This document shows, one piece after another, positions 35,132 to 43,953 of a stretch of DNA of 56,915 nt. The translations under genes were made by a program, and so were the position numbers. A model generated the notes under the pieces. That model had not been told where the DNA came from. It saw only the letters and a program-made list of their open reading frames with translations, and searched no databases. Position 1 is the first letter of the stretch, and the number at the start of each line of letters is the position of its first letter. The DNA lies in IMG/VR virus record IMGVR_UViG_3300007735_000758, positions 1 through 56,915 of that record; one strand, 5' to 3'. Source of the stretch: a virus.

Positions 35132-35517
35132 TCAACGATCCCTTTATGCCGGAAAGCATGACGGCTAAAGGGGAGCATGGAGAAATCGTACAGAAGAGAG
35201 ATGCTAGCGCAGCGATGTATCGCATCGCTGCAACGATCTCCACCAGTCTCAAGTTCCTCCCCCTAAAAGCAGTTAAACTATCCATCATCAAAGAGGATAC
35301 ATACGGCATCCAGGACTACAGTGCGTTCCTAGATGTTTGCGTTCGCATCCTCTGGAGGGCTGGAGTAATCGACTGCATGACAGGATCCAGCGTAAAGTCT
35401 GTCGAGATGACACACAACAAGACAGACCGGAGGAAGGTTGTCATCCTGGTCACCCCTCTTAAAACCCGAGAAGTTTTGATAGACCAACTCGAAAACGAAG
35501 CGGCAACTCTGATTTGA
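35008..35517 (+). CDS. Protein of unknown function (weak RusA-like pattern)
   Basis: A 169-aa protein starting MAVSKKRDKYPVGWQ. The C-terminal half (YSAFLDVCVRILWRAGVIDC, then SVEMTHNKTDRRKVVILV) recalls the order of RusA resolvases, with the helix before Gly and the final strand. The catalytic aspartates are not convincing, so an inactive or unrelated protein is equally likely. ATG 35008 follows AGGAGAACAAG and overlaps the M15 gene by 124 nt. Its 3' end overlaps the convergent late gene at 35459 by 59 nt. Confidence 0.6.
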   Translation: MAVSKKRDKYPVGWQMGNPDAIAEEPEERILPRKGQPIRIIINDPFMPESMTAKGEHGEIVQKRDASAAMYRIAATISTSLKFLPLKAVKLSIIKEDTYGIQDYSAFLDVCVRILWRAGVIDCMTGSSVKSVEMTHNKTDRRKVVILVTPLKTREVLIDQLENEAATLI

Positions 35518-38500
35518 GATCTTTGATCTCAGAAGAAAGCGAGACGATCTCTTCTTGAATAGAGTTGAGTTCGTCTCGTTTCTGTTCTGGAGACATATCT
35601 TCAGCCGCAAGAACAGTACGCTTCATGCGGTTCAATGCTTGAACCCGTTTCAGGGTAGGCTGAATAGCCTTGTCGATGTACAGCATAGAGCGAAGCTCAT
35701 CCTGGCGCTCAGGAGACATCTCCCTCTGCCCTCTGGATACTGCTCTCAGAGTGGCTACTGCCATATTCGCAGCCTCATCCAGCTCGTACAGATCCTCGAC
35801 AGCCTTGCGTCCATTAGCACTGCGGAATAGCTGACCGATCCCAGGAAGAAGGTACGGTTCGCTAAAGCGAATACGCTCAGGCTTAGGAGCAGCTTTGCCT
35901 TCTTCGAGAATCATGCCGATAATATCAGCGGTCATAGCGCCAAGAGATCCCGTATAACCACGAATCAAATGATCCAGCTTTACTGGGGATACACCCATAG
36001 CTTGACCTGCCATCTTATAAACCTCAGAAGTGTATTCGGTGTAACGCTCTTCAGGAAGAAGCCGTTGAAGATAAGCGTTCTCGATAGGCTTCTGAGTGTA
36101 CATATCAAAGTTGGCAGTATGCTCAAAGTACGGACGAAAAATTTGAGGGATAGGGTTCATGCTTAACGTAGCAAGCAATCCACGAGCCATTGCATCTACT
36201 AATTCTGGGCCATCATCCAGGCCCCTATAGTAGGAAACCAATCTCTCAGGGAACATCTTAGTAACAAGGCCAAGCTCCTGAGGGATGGGAAACTTTAAGA
36301 CAGTTCCCTCTTTTATTCCAGGAATCCAGTCTATAGGAACAAAGATATTACTATCTCGCTCTTCATCTGTTGCATTCAGCCAAGCCTTAGTGCCTGAGAT
36401 TAAAACAGCATAAACCCCCGAAAGAGCAGAGACGTAAGCCATTCGGGTATAGACCGCTTTCTTTGAACTTCCTGTCAGTTCAGTAGGGATCATCTTGTCG
36501 CCCTTCAGGGTGCGATAAGCAACATCTAAACCCTGGAGCCGAGCATTAAAGAATGGCAGCAAAGCAATCGCTACCTGCGCGCCACGAGATGTGCCACGCC
36601 GAGAGAAGTTAATAGTCTCCATCGCGGCGAACAAAGCCTCCGCTTCATCTCCAGTCTTTTCTAATGCATTTTTGTATGCCTGAACACGACTGATTCCTTC
36701 AGACTTATCTGCTGCATTCTCAAGTATGTCGTAGAACTTTTTATAGAAAGCTCTCTGCTCAACTCCAATCTTTTCTCGAATTGATTTTGCAGCAGATGCA
36801 ATGTTTTGAGTTCGAATGCCAGACCCAGCAATACCAGCACCTTGCAGCGCACGGTATTCAGGAGAGTTTTGCAACACAGAAGTAATGCCTTTAACGTATT
36901 CGCCAACAGGAGGCGTAAGGTCAGATCCAAAGCCGCCCTGCATCCATACCTGTAAAGTATCTCGAATTGGATTTTTTAGAATAAACGAAGGAGTCGTAGT
37001 AACCCCGCGCCGAAGTGCTGTAGTAAACGATCCCATCATCTTCAGCGCATCCTGCACCGGGATAGTAGACTTTGCAACGGCATCGTACACCAGCGGATCA
37101 TCAACCTGATAGAACTTCTTGACACCGTTCTCTCGAATGCTGATGACATTCGACCCAGGATCTTCCTTGGCGCGACGTTTAGTCTTCTCGTCGATAGGTA
37201 GTTCTTTTATATACCCAGTTGTAATGCCATCCCTTACGATTCGTTCACCTGCTACGTTCTTCATAGCAGTGCCGATCATGAAGTAGGTGTTGTAGATGAT
37301 GTTCTCCATGGCATCGTTGACACGGAGGTTGCGCCCAGACAATGACTTTGCGGCAGCTAGATTCGTCGCCTTTGTTCCAACCTTCGGCGCGTCCACCTCT
37401 CCCGTTTCAACGTCTCCATCCTGAGTCTTGACAGTAGGCAAACGATAGAAAGGAATGTAGTAGGATTGCTTCCACGACTCTGCCATTTTTTTGTCAATGA
37501 AACCACTCTTCCTTAAGACATCAATCAAGTTATCGTTGAATGCCTTGAAGCGTTTCATTGCATCGTCGATGACTTTATCGTCCTTAAAAGCATCCCATGT
37601 GCGTCTGACATCCTCGATCTTAACTACGCCACCAGGATCTCTGTTTTGTCCTTCCGCAAGATCCAGGTAGCGCCGAGCATATGCTGCCTCAAAGAACTCT
37701 TCCAGCTTGTTAGCAAACCCAGATTGAGATGCAGGCATAGCAGCCAACTCTCCAAAGAGTTTGATCGGAGAGTTCTTTTCATTCTCTACAGCACGAAAGA
37801 TACTTCCGTCATAAGAGAAGCCGCCAAACTCCAAACCTGCCATCGCAATGTCTTGCGCCTTATCGGAGAACAGGAGAGCCTGATAAGCACCGGATGCAGC
37901 AGCAAGGTACTTCCTGTCACCCGTTTGCTCGTATGCTTTAATTGCCCATTCCTTTACAGGATCATACCGATCCAAGAACTTCTGCCGGAAAGAGGAGCGA
38001 CGATCAATCGAGAAGAAGTTGTAGATCTTGTCTACCAAGTTCTCTTTAGAGCGAGGAGAGAAAGCCCGGACCAACCCATCAGGAGTAACAGAAGAAGAAC
38101 TTGAGGCAGAATCCTCATCCTCTGCTAAAGAATACATAATATCTTTAGATGAAGAAGGAGAGCCTTTACCACTATAGGTAATAGCAAACTCAGGTTTAAG
38201 TAATGAAGATGAAAAAGGAGTAATTTTTTTCCTTCTTACTGGAGAAAAGTTGATTCTAGATTCTACATCTCTAGACTCAATTTCCCCGGCAAGCCTATTG
38301 TACAAATGCCAAGACTCCGGGCTTTTCTTCAATACTCTTTTTATATCTTGGATGTTGGACCCACGAAGAATACTTCTCTGGTCTGATGCCCTTGCGATTT
38401 CGTTTTCCAAATCATATCGCGTAGATGATATGTATTTCTTTACTCTGTCATCGTAAGTGTCAGATGGTCCCGCAGAAAAAGGATCTCCACTATCAATTTT

Positions 38501-41500
38501 TTTGAATGCACCCAAAACTTGCTCTGCCAAGAAACGCTGATATTCACGGTTACCCGCCTTGTAACCGTATAAATCAAGAACGCTTTTTGCATATGGCAAG
38601 AGATTGCTTATTCCAGTATAAGGATCGTAAGTGTTAGAGTTATCAAGTATTTCATTTTTAAATGAAAGAAGCATAGTCTGGACTGGCGTTAAGAAATCAA
38701 CACGATCTTCCAAACTGCGTATATCCTCATTAAGCCTTCTCTGCATTGAGGTTGCGGTAAGTTTGATTAGTTTGTCAGAAGCAAACTCAACAGCTACTTC
38801 ATTGTTGCCACCACTTGCAAACCCCTCTTTGTCCTGAATCCAATGCTGCACTTCGTGCATGAGAGTTGATCTCTGCTGTGCAGCAGACTGGCTTGGGTTA
38901 ATAACGATAGCACTTGCATCAGGAACAAAAAAACCCATTGCGTCAATATCATTTAGCTTGAAAACCTTGATGTTCATCAGCTCTGGGTAAGCATCAAACA
39001 ATTCAGGATGATCTAATGCCTCTGCGAGAGTAATACTTCCAAAAGCTGAATAGGGATCTGTTTCGCCTTGTGAGCGCGAGGGCATTTTGAGAAAATCATC
39101 GGTCAGTCTTGCTGACTTGTCTTCAATCTCAAACCTCAGCTTCTTGTCGTATGGGCCTTTGAACCAGCCAGTCGCGAGTCTAATTTGCTCAGGGGTCTTG
39201 CCTTCGGCTTCCATTTGCGAAGCAGCAGCCTTCCGATATGCCATCGTTGCTGATTTTATTGGGTCTGCCTCGTAAGCATTCTCCCCAAGAAATGCGTACA
39301 AAGCCTCTTCTACGGCTTCGTCTTTCTTTTCGGTTGATTTGTTTTTCTGCTGTTTAATTTTACCTTTAGCAGCTTTAGGTTTTTCGGTAGCTACTGGCTC
39401 AGGTGCAGGGCGAACAAACTCAGCAACCTTCCCCGCCGCTGGAATCTTTATCTCCCGTGGTGCAGAGATCTCTTTCCCGGTAATCGTCTGCTCGTAGAAA
39501 GGGGTAAAGCGCCTGCCTCCAATCTCTCCAGACTTGACAGCAGCCAGCACATCCTCAGCCGAGGCATACCCCATCTGTGCAGCAGTGCGACCAAACCCAA
39601 GGAATGCTTCAACTTTTTTGACGAGGCTCTTCGCTACAGGGTCCAACCGTTTAGGATCTACGTTAGAGAAATCAGCAGCAGCTTTAGCAATTGCTTCTTC
39701 CTGCAACAAGCTATTCAAGTCTTTTCGGCTAGCGTAACGATTCCGATAAGCCTTCTCTCTCTCTTCTCCCAAGTACGAGATCTTGAATCGGGTAGTCAGC
39801 ATCTTCCATTCAGCATCGGAAAACAGATTCAATGCCTTCATGCCATGAATAATTTCATGGTCAAGGGTCTTTATCATGTCATCTTTAGTGCGAACCTTGC
39901 CTTCAGGAGAGTATGCAAGATAGATAACTCGATTCAGGTATTGACCATTTGCTGGCTGAACATTCCCCTTTGCATCAAGCAACGCATTAGAAATGCCGAG
40001 AAGAAATAGATCCTCAGCCTTGCGCTTCTTTAGCGCCGCAACAAGATCCGGCGCATACTGCGCTGCAATCTTCTCATCGAACTCAGGTTGCGTTGTCGTA
40101 GTTTGTGCAATGTTGAACAACTGTTCCCCAGTAGGCTGAGGCTGAGGAGTGGGTTCAACCATTTCATACAGAGGGCCTTCAGCCTTAGGCTCAACAAAAT
40201 ACTTTGGCGCTCCTTTGCCCTCTACTTCTTTAAGATCTCCACGCTTCCGCATCAACGCCATCATGCTATTAGCAGCAGGGGCAGGGAGATCAAACGTCTT
40301 TTTAATATAAGTCGTGGTAACAGGAGTGTCAGGGTTAGCCTGCAACACATCCAATACTTGTCTGTATTTAGCTGTAGTGAAGGGCATCCCTTCAAACTGC
40401 TTGCGCTCCAGCATTTCTTCTGGAGTTATCTGGAGGCTTCTAATGTCTCCTTCATCAACTAACTTGCCTACAGTCTCCAGTTCTGAGACAGAGGGAGTAG
40501 CCGAAGGGAAGAAGCTAGGAGTGCTGAGTTTCTCAAGAGGCTTCCCGTAGATTGCCTGCGCTGCACGTTTCTGCCTTACGTCTACAGGCTCAACGCTAGA
40601 TCCCTCTACCCCCATTGCGGTACGGATCTCAGCTTCCTCTACAGCGTCTTGATATTCTTTCTGGTTCAGTTGAACCTGAGTATCGACGAGAGCAGACAGT
40701 TCAAGTTTCTGGTTATCGTTCAGCTTGCCGAGAGATTTATTTAGCTCCTCCCGAGCCAGATAAGAAGCTATTGGGTAGTTATCCTGAATGTTCTTGTTGG
40801 CCGCAGTCAGTTTCTCTTGGCGCTTGTACGTCTCCTCCAGCATGAGATCGACAAACGTAGGGATGTCTTTAGCTTCTACGTCAGCCAAAGACTCAATACC
40901 CATCTGAGAGAAGACAGTATCTGCTACCTCAGGGTTTTGATTGACAAACTTAGTAGCGTCTTTCAGATCCTTCTTAGCTTTAATCTCCAAGCCTTTTTCG
41001 TAAAAAAGACGAGAAGCCTCGTTGGATCTTTGAGTTTGTTCTTCTAGTTCTTGAAGTTGCTTATCAGCAAAGTCAATATCCTGCTGCGTAGCTCCAGCAG
41101 GGAGAGTAATCATTCTCCCGGAAGGAGCCACGACTTGCGTATATTCTCCACCAGGAGGTAGCTGCTTCTGGAACCCAGACTTCTGCTTCTCTATTTCTTG
41201 CTCAATGTACGCACGACCAGCCGCCCGTCCAGCCTCCTCACTCTCTATACGGCTTTTCTCTACTTCTTGAACGACTTGTTCGATTTCTTCATCAGTTGCA
41301 TTTGACCTAACAGTAACGGTCCCTACCCTTGTATTCACATCACGAACAGAGCCACCGGGAGGGAGTAATCCTCTTATGCCCTCAGGAACTTCTCCTGCTT
41401 TGGCAATAGACTCTTCAATCTTCCTTACGCCTTTCTCTTTCGGCGTCTCCCTGTCTACAACACGCTGCTTTCCTGTGACAGGATCAATGAATACCGTAGT

Positions 41501-42592
41501 CTGTGCCGCAGTCTCTGGCGCGGTAGGAGGAGCCGATAGTTCTCGATTCGCTCTTGCCATTGCCCTTTCATTCGCAGACTTAGCCTGCTTGGCCTGGAAG
41601 ATCTCTATCCCGCCCTGAATTGCAGTACCACCCAACCCTCCGGCAATCAAAGACTCCTTCAGCCCTTCAGTAATCTGCTGCTCAGGATCATATGCGTACT
41701 TGGTAATTACATTCTGAAGAGTATTCTGCAACCCTTCTACCGGAGACTCTAAGGCTCCAGCCTGGAGCGCAGACTTTACCCTGGCACCCGTCCCAAGGTT
41801 GGCAATAAGACTGTCTTTCTGACGCGCCAACTCCTCTGCTATCTTCACAGCAGCTACGTCTGGTGCTTCTCCTGCAAATCTTTTCTCGATACCCTTAACA
41901 ACATCAGGAGCCAGTTCTCCTGCCTCTCTAAACAAACGTCCAACAAGAGGGAGCTTCTGCGCGACAGGAGATCCAAGCATCTTTCCTAAGGGAAGGGCTT
42001 CCAGAGCAGCAGAACCTGCGCCAGCCAAAGCAGACAGACCTGCTTCTTCCGCTTCGGAGATCTGCTTGCCTGCTTCTCTCGCTTCTGCAATCCGTTGAGA
42101 CTGCTCCCCCGCTCCGCTTAATCCCGATACAGCAGAACCAATGCCAAGAGCAGCACGACCACCAAGCCCTGCAACCTTAGCCAATACGCCTGGGGTGAGG
42201 TAGGTAGCAAGATTACCGACAAGACGACCTCCAGCACCCCCCAGGCTTTGGCGCTGTTCTTCGTCAAGCAGTTCTTTGGATATGTCCTCTCCGAATTGAG
42301 AGATGCCTTGACCTGCCTGCTTTAATGCGTCAATCGTAGTGAGAGCGCCGATGCCTGATACGGTACTGCCAACGCCCTGCGCGATACCTTCAGGGATGCT
42401 GCCTAGAAAGGCACCAGCTTGGGAAAGAATACCGGGAGAAGGAGGTTGCTTCTTGGGCGGCGCAGGAGGAGCGGGAGGAGAAAGTAAAGACTTATCTACC
42501 TGTTCGCTAACGTACCTCTCTAGATCAACTCCCTGCAATTCAACAGGGACACGCATCAGACCAAAGCCGTTAACGTATACAACCTTTTCCAT
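35459..42592 (-). CDS. 2377-aa virion protein with two HExxH motifs and LPD38-like domain
   Basis: The largest gene. The N-terminus is Pro-rich with a hydrophobic glycine-rich segment (about 60-180). HEIIH lies at residues about 912-916 within TLDHEIIHGMKAL and HEVQH at about 1246-1250 within STLMHEVQHWIQDKEGF, so two zinc-peptidase-like sites are present. From about residue 1750 the sequence (LSGRNLRVNDAMENIIYNTY, TPSFILKNPIRDTLQVWMQG) matches my recollection of the large polyvalent protein domain LPD38. Such giant proteins sit inside podoviral heads and are ejected with the DNA. Peptidase activity is predicted, not shown. Confidence 0.75.
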   Translation of the reverse strand: MEKVVYVNGFGLMRVPVELQGVDLERYVSEQVDKSLLSPPAPPAPPKKQPPSPGILSQAGAFLGSIPEGIAQGVGSTVSGIGALTTIDALKQAGQGISQFGEDISKELLDEEQRQSLGGAGGRLVGNLATYLTPGVLAKVAGLGGRAALGIGSAVSGLSGAGEQSQRIAEAREAGKQISEAEEAGLSALAGAGSAALEALPLGKMLGSPVAQKLPLVGRLFREAGELAPDVVKGIEKRFAGEAPDVAAVKIAEELARQKDSLIANLGTGARVKSALQAGALESPVEGLQNTLQNVITKYAYDPEQQITEGLKESLIAGGLGGTAIQGGIEIFQAKQAKSANERAMARANRELSAPPTAPETAAQTTVFIDPVTGKQRVVDRETPKEKGVRKIEESIAKAGEVPEGIRGLLPPGGSVRDVNTRVGTVTVRSNATDEEIEQVVQEVEKSRIESEEAGRAAGRAYIEQEIEKQKSGFQKQLPPGGEYTQVVAPSGRMITLPAGATQQDIDFADKQLQELEEQTQRSNEASRLFYEKGLEIKAKKDLKDATKFVNQNPEVADTVFSQMGIESLADVEAKDIPTFVDLMLEETYKRQEKLTAANKNIQDNYPIASYLAREELNKSLGKLNDNQKLELSALVDTQVQLNQKEYQDAVEEAEIRTAMGVEGSSVEPVDVRQKRAAQAIYGKPLEKLSTPSFFPSATPSVSELETVGKLVDEGDIRSLQITPEEMLERKQFEGMPFTTAKYRQVLDVLQANPDTPVTTTYIKKTFDLPAPAANSMMALMRKRGDLKEVEGKGAPKYFVEPKAEGPLYEMVEPTPQPQPTGEQLFNIAQTTTTQPEFDEKIAAQYAPDLVAALKKRKAEDLFLLGISNALLDAKGNVQPANGQYLNRVIYLAYSPEGKVRTKDDMIKTLDHEIIHGMKALNLFSDAEWKMLTTRFKISYLGEEREKAYRNRYASRKDLNSLLQEEAIAKAAADFSNVDPKRLDPVAKSLVKKVEAFLGFGRTAAQMGYASAEDVLAAVKSGEIGGRRFTPFYEQTITGKEISAPREIKIPAAGKVAEFVRPAPEPVATEKPKAAKGKIKQQKNKSTEKKDEAVEEALYAFLGENAYEADPIKSATMAYRKAAASQMEAEGKTPEQIRLATGWFKGPYDKKLRFEIEDKSARLTDDFLKMPSRSQGETDPYSAFGSITLAEALDHPELFDAYPELMNIKVFKLNDIDAMGFFVPDASAIVINPSQSAAQQRSTLMHEVQHWIQDKEGFASGGNNEVAVEFASDKLIKLTATSMQRRLNEDIRSLEDRVDFLTPVQTMLLSFKNEILDNSNTYDPYTGISNLLPYAKSVLDLYGYKAGNREYQRFLAEQVLGAFKKIDSGDPFSAGPSDTYDDRVKKYISSTRYDLENEIARASDQRSILRGSNIQDIKRVLKKSPESWHLYNRLAGEIESRDVESRINFSPVRRKKITPFSSSLLKPEFAITYSGKGSPSSSKDIMYSLAEDEDSASSSSSVTPDGLVRAFSPRSKENLVDKIYNFFSIDRRSSFRQKFLDRYDPVKEWAIKAYEQTGDRKYLAAASGAYQALLFSDKAQDIAMAGLEFGGFSYDGSIFRAVENEKNSPIKLFGELAAMPASQSGFANKLEEFFEAAYARRYLDLAEGQNRDPGGVVKIEDVRRTWDAFKDDKVIDDAMKRFKAFNDNLIDVLRKSGFIDKKMAESWKQSYYIPFYRLPTVKTQDGDVETGEVDAPKVGTKATNLAAAKSLSGRNLRVNDAMENIIYNTYFMIGTAMKNVAGERIVRDGITTGYIKELPIDEKTKRRAKEDPGSNVISIRENGVKKFYQVDDPLVYDAVAKSTIPVQDALKMMGSFTTALRRGVTTTPSFILKNPIRDTLQVWMQGGFGSDLTPPVGEYVKGITSVLQNSPEYRALQGAGIAGSGIRTQNIASAAKSIREKIGVEQRAFYKKFYDILENAADKSEGISRVQAYKNALEKTGDEAEALFAAMETINFSRRGTSRGAQVAIALLPFFNARLQGLDVAYRTLKGDKMIPTELTGSSKKAVYTRMAYVSALSGVYAVLISGTKAWLNATDEERDSNIFVPIDWIPGIKEGTVLKFPIPQELGLVTKMFPERLVSYYRGLDDGPELVDAMARGLLATLSMNPIPQIFRPYFEHTANFDMYTQKPIENAYLQRLLPEERYTEYTSEVYKMAGQAMGVSPVKLDHLIRGYTGSLGAMTADIIGMILEEGKAAPKPERIRFSEPYLLPGIGQLFRSANGRKAVEDLYELDEAANMAVATLRAVSRGQREMSPERQDELRSMLYIDKAIQPTLKRVQALNRMKRTVLAAEDMSPEQKRDELNSIQEEIVSLSSEIKDLKSELPLRFRVGLSKLLGF

Positions 42593-42605
42593 TTAGATTT
42601 CCTAT

Positions 42606-43946
42606 TTATTTTGCGCCAAGAACTTTAGAGAAAGAAGGGTTTACCGATTGAATTCCAGAACCAATGCCGCCACCACCAAAAGGTTGTTGGTTGGAAAGAT
42701 CAATCAGCTTTCCCATTTCACTGTTTAATATATTGCGCCTAGACTGCAAGGCAGCAGCTTGTTCTTTGTTAAGAGTTAGATCTGAAAGCTGAGAGTTAAT
42801 AGATTTTAACCCTATATCAATCAACTCTGCTCTTTCTTGAATACCGAGCGGCTTACTCGACCCGGATGCAGACGCTCGAATACCAGCCTGTCTCTCTTCA
42901 GATCCAAGCCGCTCTCGATTTATCTGTAAATTAGTTTGTAAATTCAAAGCAGTCTTCAATGTTTCCAGCTTGACGTCTTGCTTCTTGATCTCCAGATCAT
43001 AGGCTCTCTTGTCTGATTCCTTGATCGACTTGTTGCGCTTTTCGATAAAAAATCGTTGATTTTCTTGAGCAATCTTGTAGGCATCGATCAGCTTGTTCTG
43101 GTCGAACTGGGCAAGCTGCATTGCAGCAGCGCCTCTGCGCTGCCTCTCTTCCTGCTTCATCTTATCGAGAGCTACCTGCGCCATCATCGCGGCATTCAAT
43201 TCTTTCTGCTGCTCTCGTTTAGCCGTATCGTAGGTCTGCGATCCAACCCCGATAGCTTGCGCCAAGAGATTAGCCAGCCCTACTCGATTATCCCTGTTGG
43301 ATGCCATAGCAGCACCAGCAGCAATCAAGGCATCCCCAATCCTGGGACGACGAGCCTGAGCCTGTTGCATCTGCTGGCGCACAAGGTTCTCAGCAGATCC
43401 GTAATTAGTTTCTCCTTGCAATTGGCTTAACTGAGAAAGGTAATCCTCGAAAGGCTTGGGCGCAAATTGACCCTTGATCTGGTTAGGGTCCATGCCCAGC
43501 ATCGAAGTGTCTGCCATCCGAACAGGAGCGTTGGATAAATTCTGCAACTCTTGCATAGATCTAGCCGCTTCATTTTGATACTGCTGAATAAGAGAAGGAG
43601 TAGTCACCCTGCCTTGGTTTGCATACCTAGCAACGTGTCCTCCTCCTGCCATCGCAGCTACCTGAGGAGGCGCAGCCTGCATAATCCCCTGTGCCTGAGG
43701 AGGCTGCTGCTGTTGCTGAGGCTGCTGCTGTTGCGGTTGCTGCACTAGATTCTGCGTAACCTGCTGCATTACCGTAGGCTGCTGCTGCGCCTGTGCAGAT
43801 TTAGCGTACTCAGCCCTCAACTGTTCTCTGCGCTTCATCTCTGCAAGCACCAGATAAGGAGGCACTACCACAGGATTCTGACCAGCCATCATTAGCTGCT
43901 GGTCAGAAAGGTTCTTTAAATCATCTGCTGCTTTTACGAGATTCAT
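42606..43946 (-). CDS. 446-aa Gln-rich internal virion protein
   Basis: N-terminal ADDLKNLSDQQLMMAGQNPVVVPPYLVLAEMKRREQLR is a conserved phage start. A Gln-rich stretch (about 50-90, QQPQQQQQPP), MAGGGHVARYANQG, and a long helical C-terminal part with ARRPRIGDALIAAGAAM follow. It is co-transcribed with the giant 2377-aa and 1479-aa proteins (gaps of 7-13 nt). Probably packaged within the capsid or part of the ejection apparatus; no enzyme motif. Confidence 0.65.
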   Translation of the reverse strand: MNLVKAADDLKNLSDQQLMMAGQNPVVVPPYLVLAEMKRREQLRAEYAKSAQAQQQPTVMQQVTQNLVQQPQQQQPQQQQQPPQAQGIMQAAPPQVAAMAGGGHVARYANQGRVTTPSLIQQYQNEAARSMQELQNLSNAPVRMADTSMLGMDPNQIKGQFAPKPFEDYLSQLSQLQGETNYGSAENLVRQQMQQAQARRPRIGDALIAAGAAMASNRDNRVGLANLLAQAIGVGSQTYDTAKREQQKELNAAMMAQVALDKMKQEERQRRGAAAMQLAQFDQNKLIDAYKIAQENQRFFIEKRNKSIKESDKRAYDLEIKKQDVKLETLKTALNLQTNLQINRERLGSEERQAGIRASASGSSKPLGIQERAELIDIGLKSINSQLSDLTLNKEQAAALQSRRNILNSEMGKLIDLSNQQPFGGGGIGSGIQSVNPSFSKVLGAK

Positions 43947-43953
43947 ACGCTAC

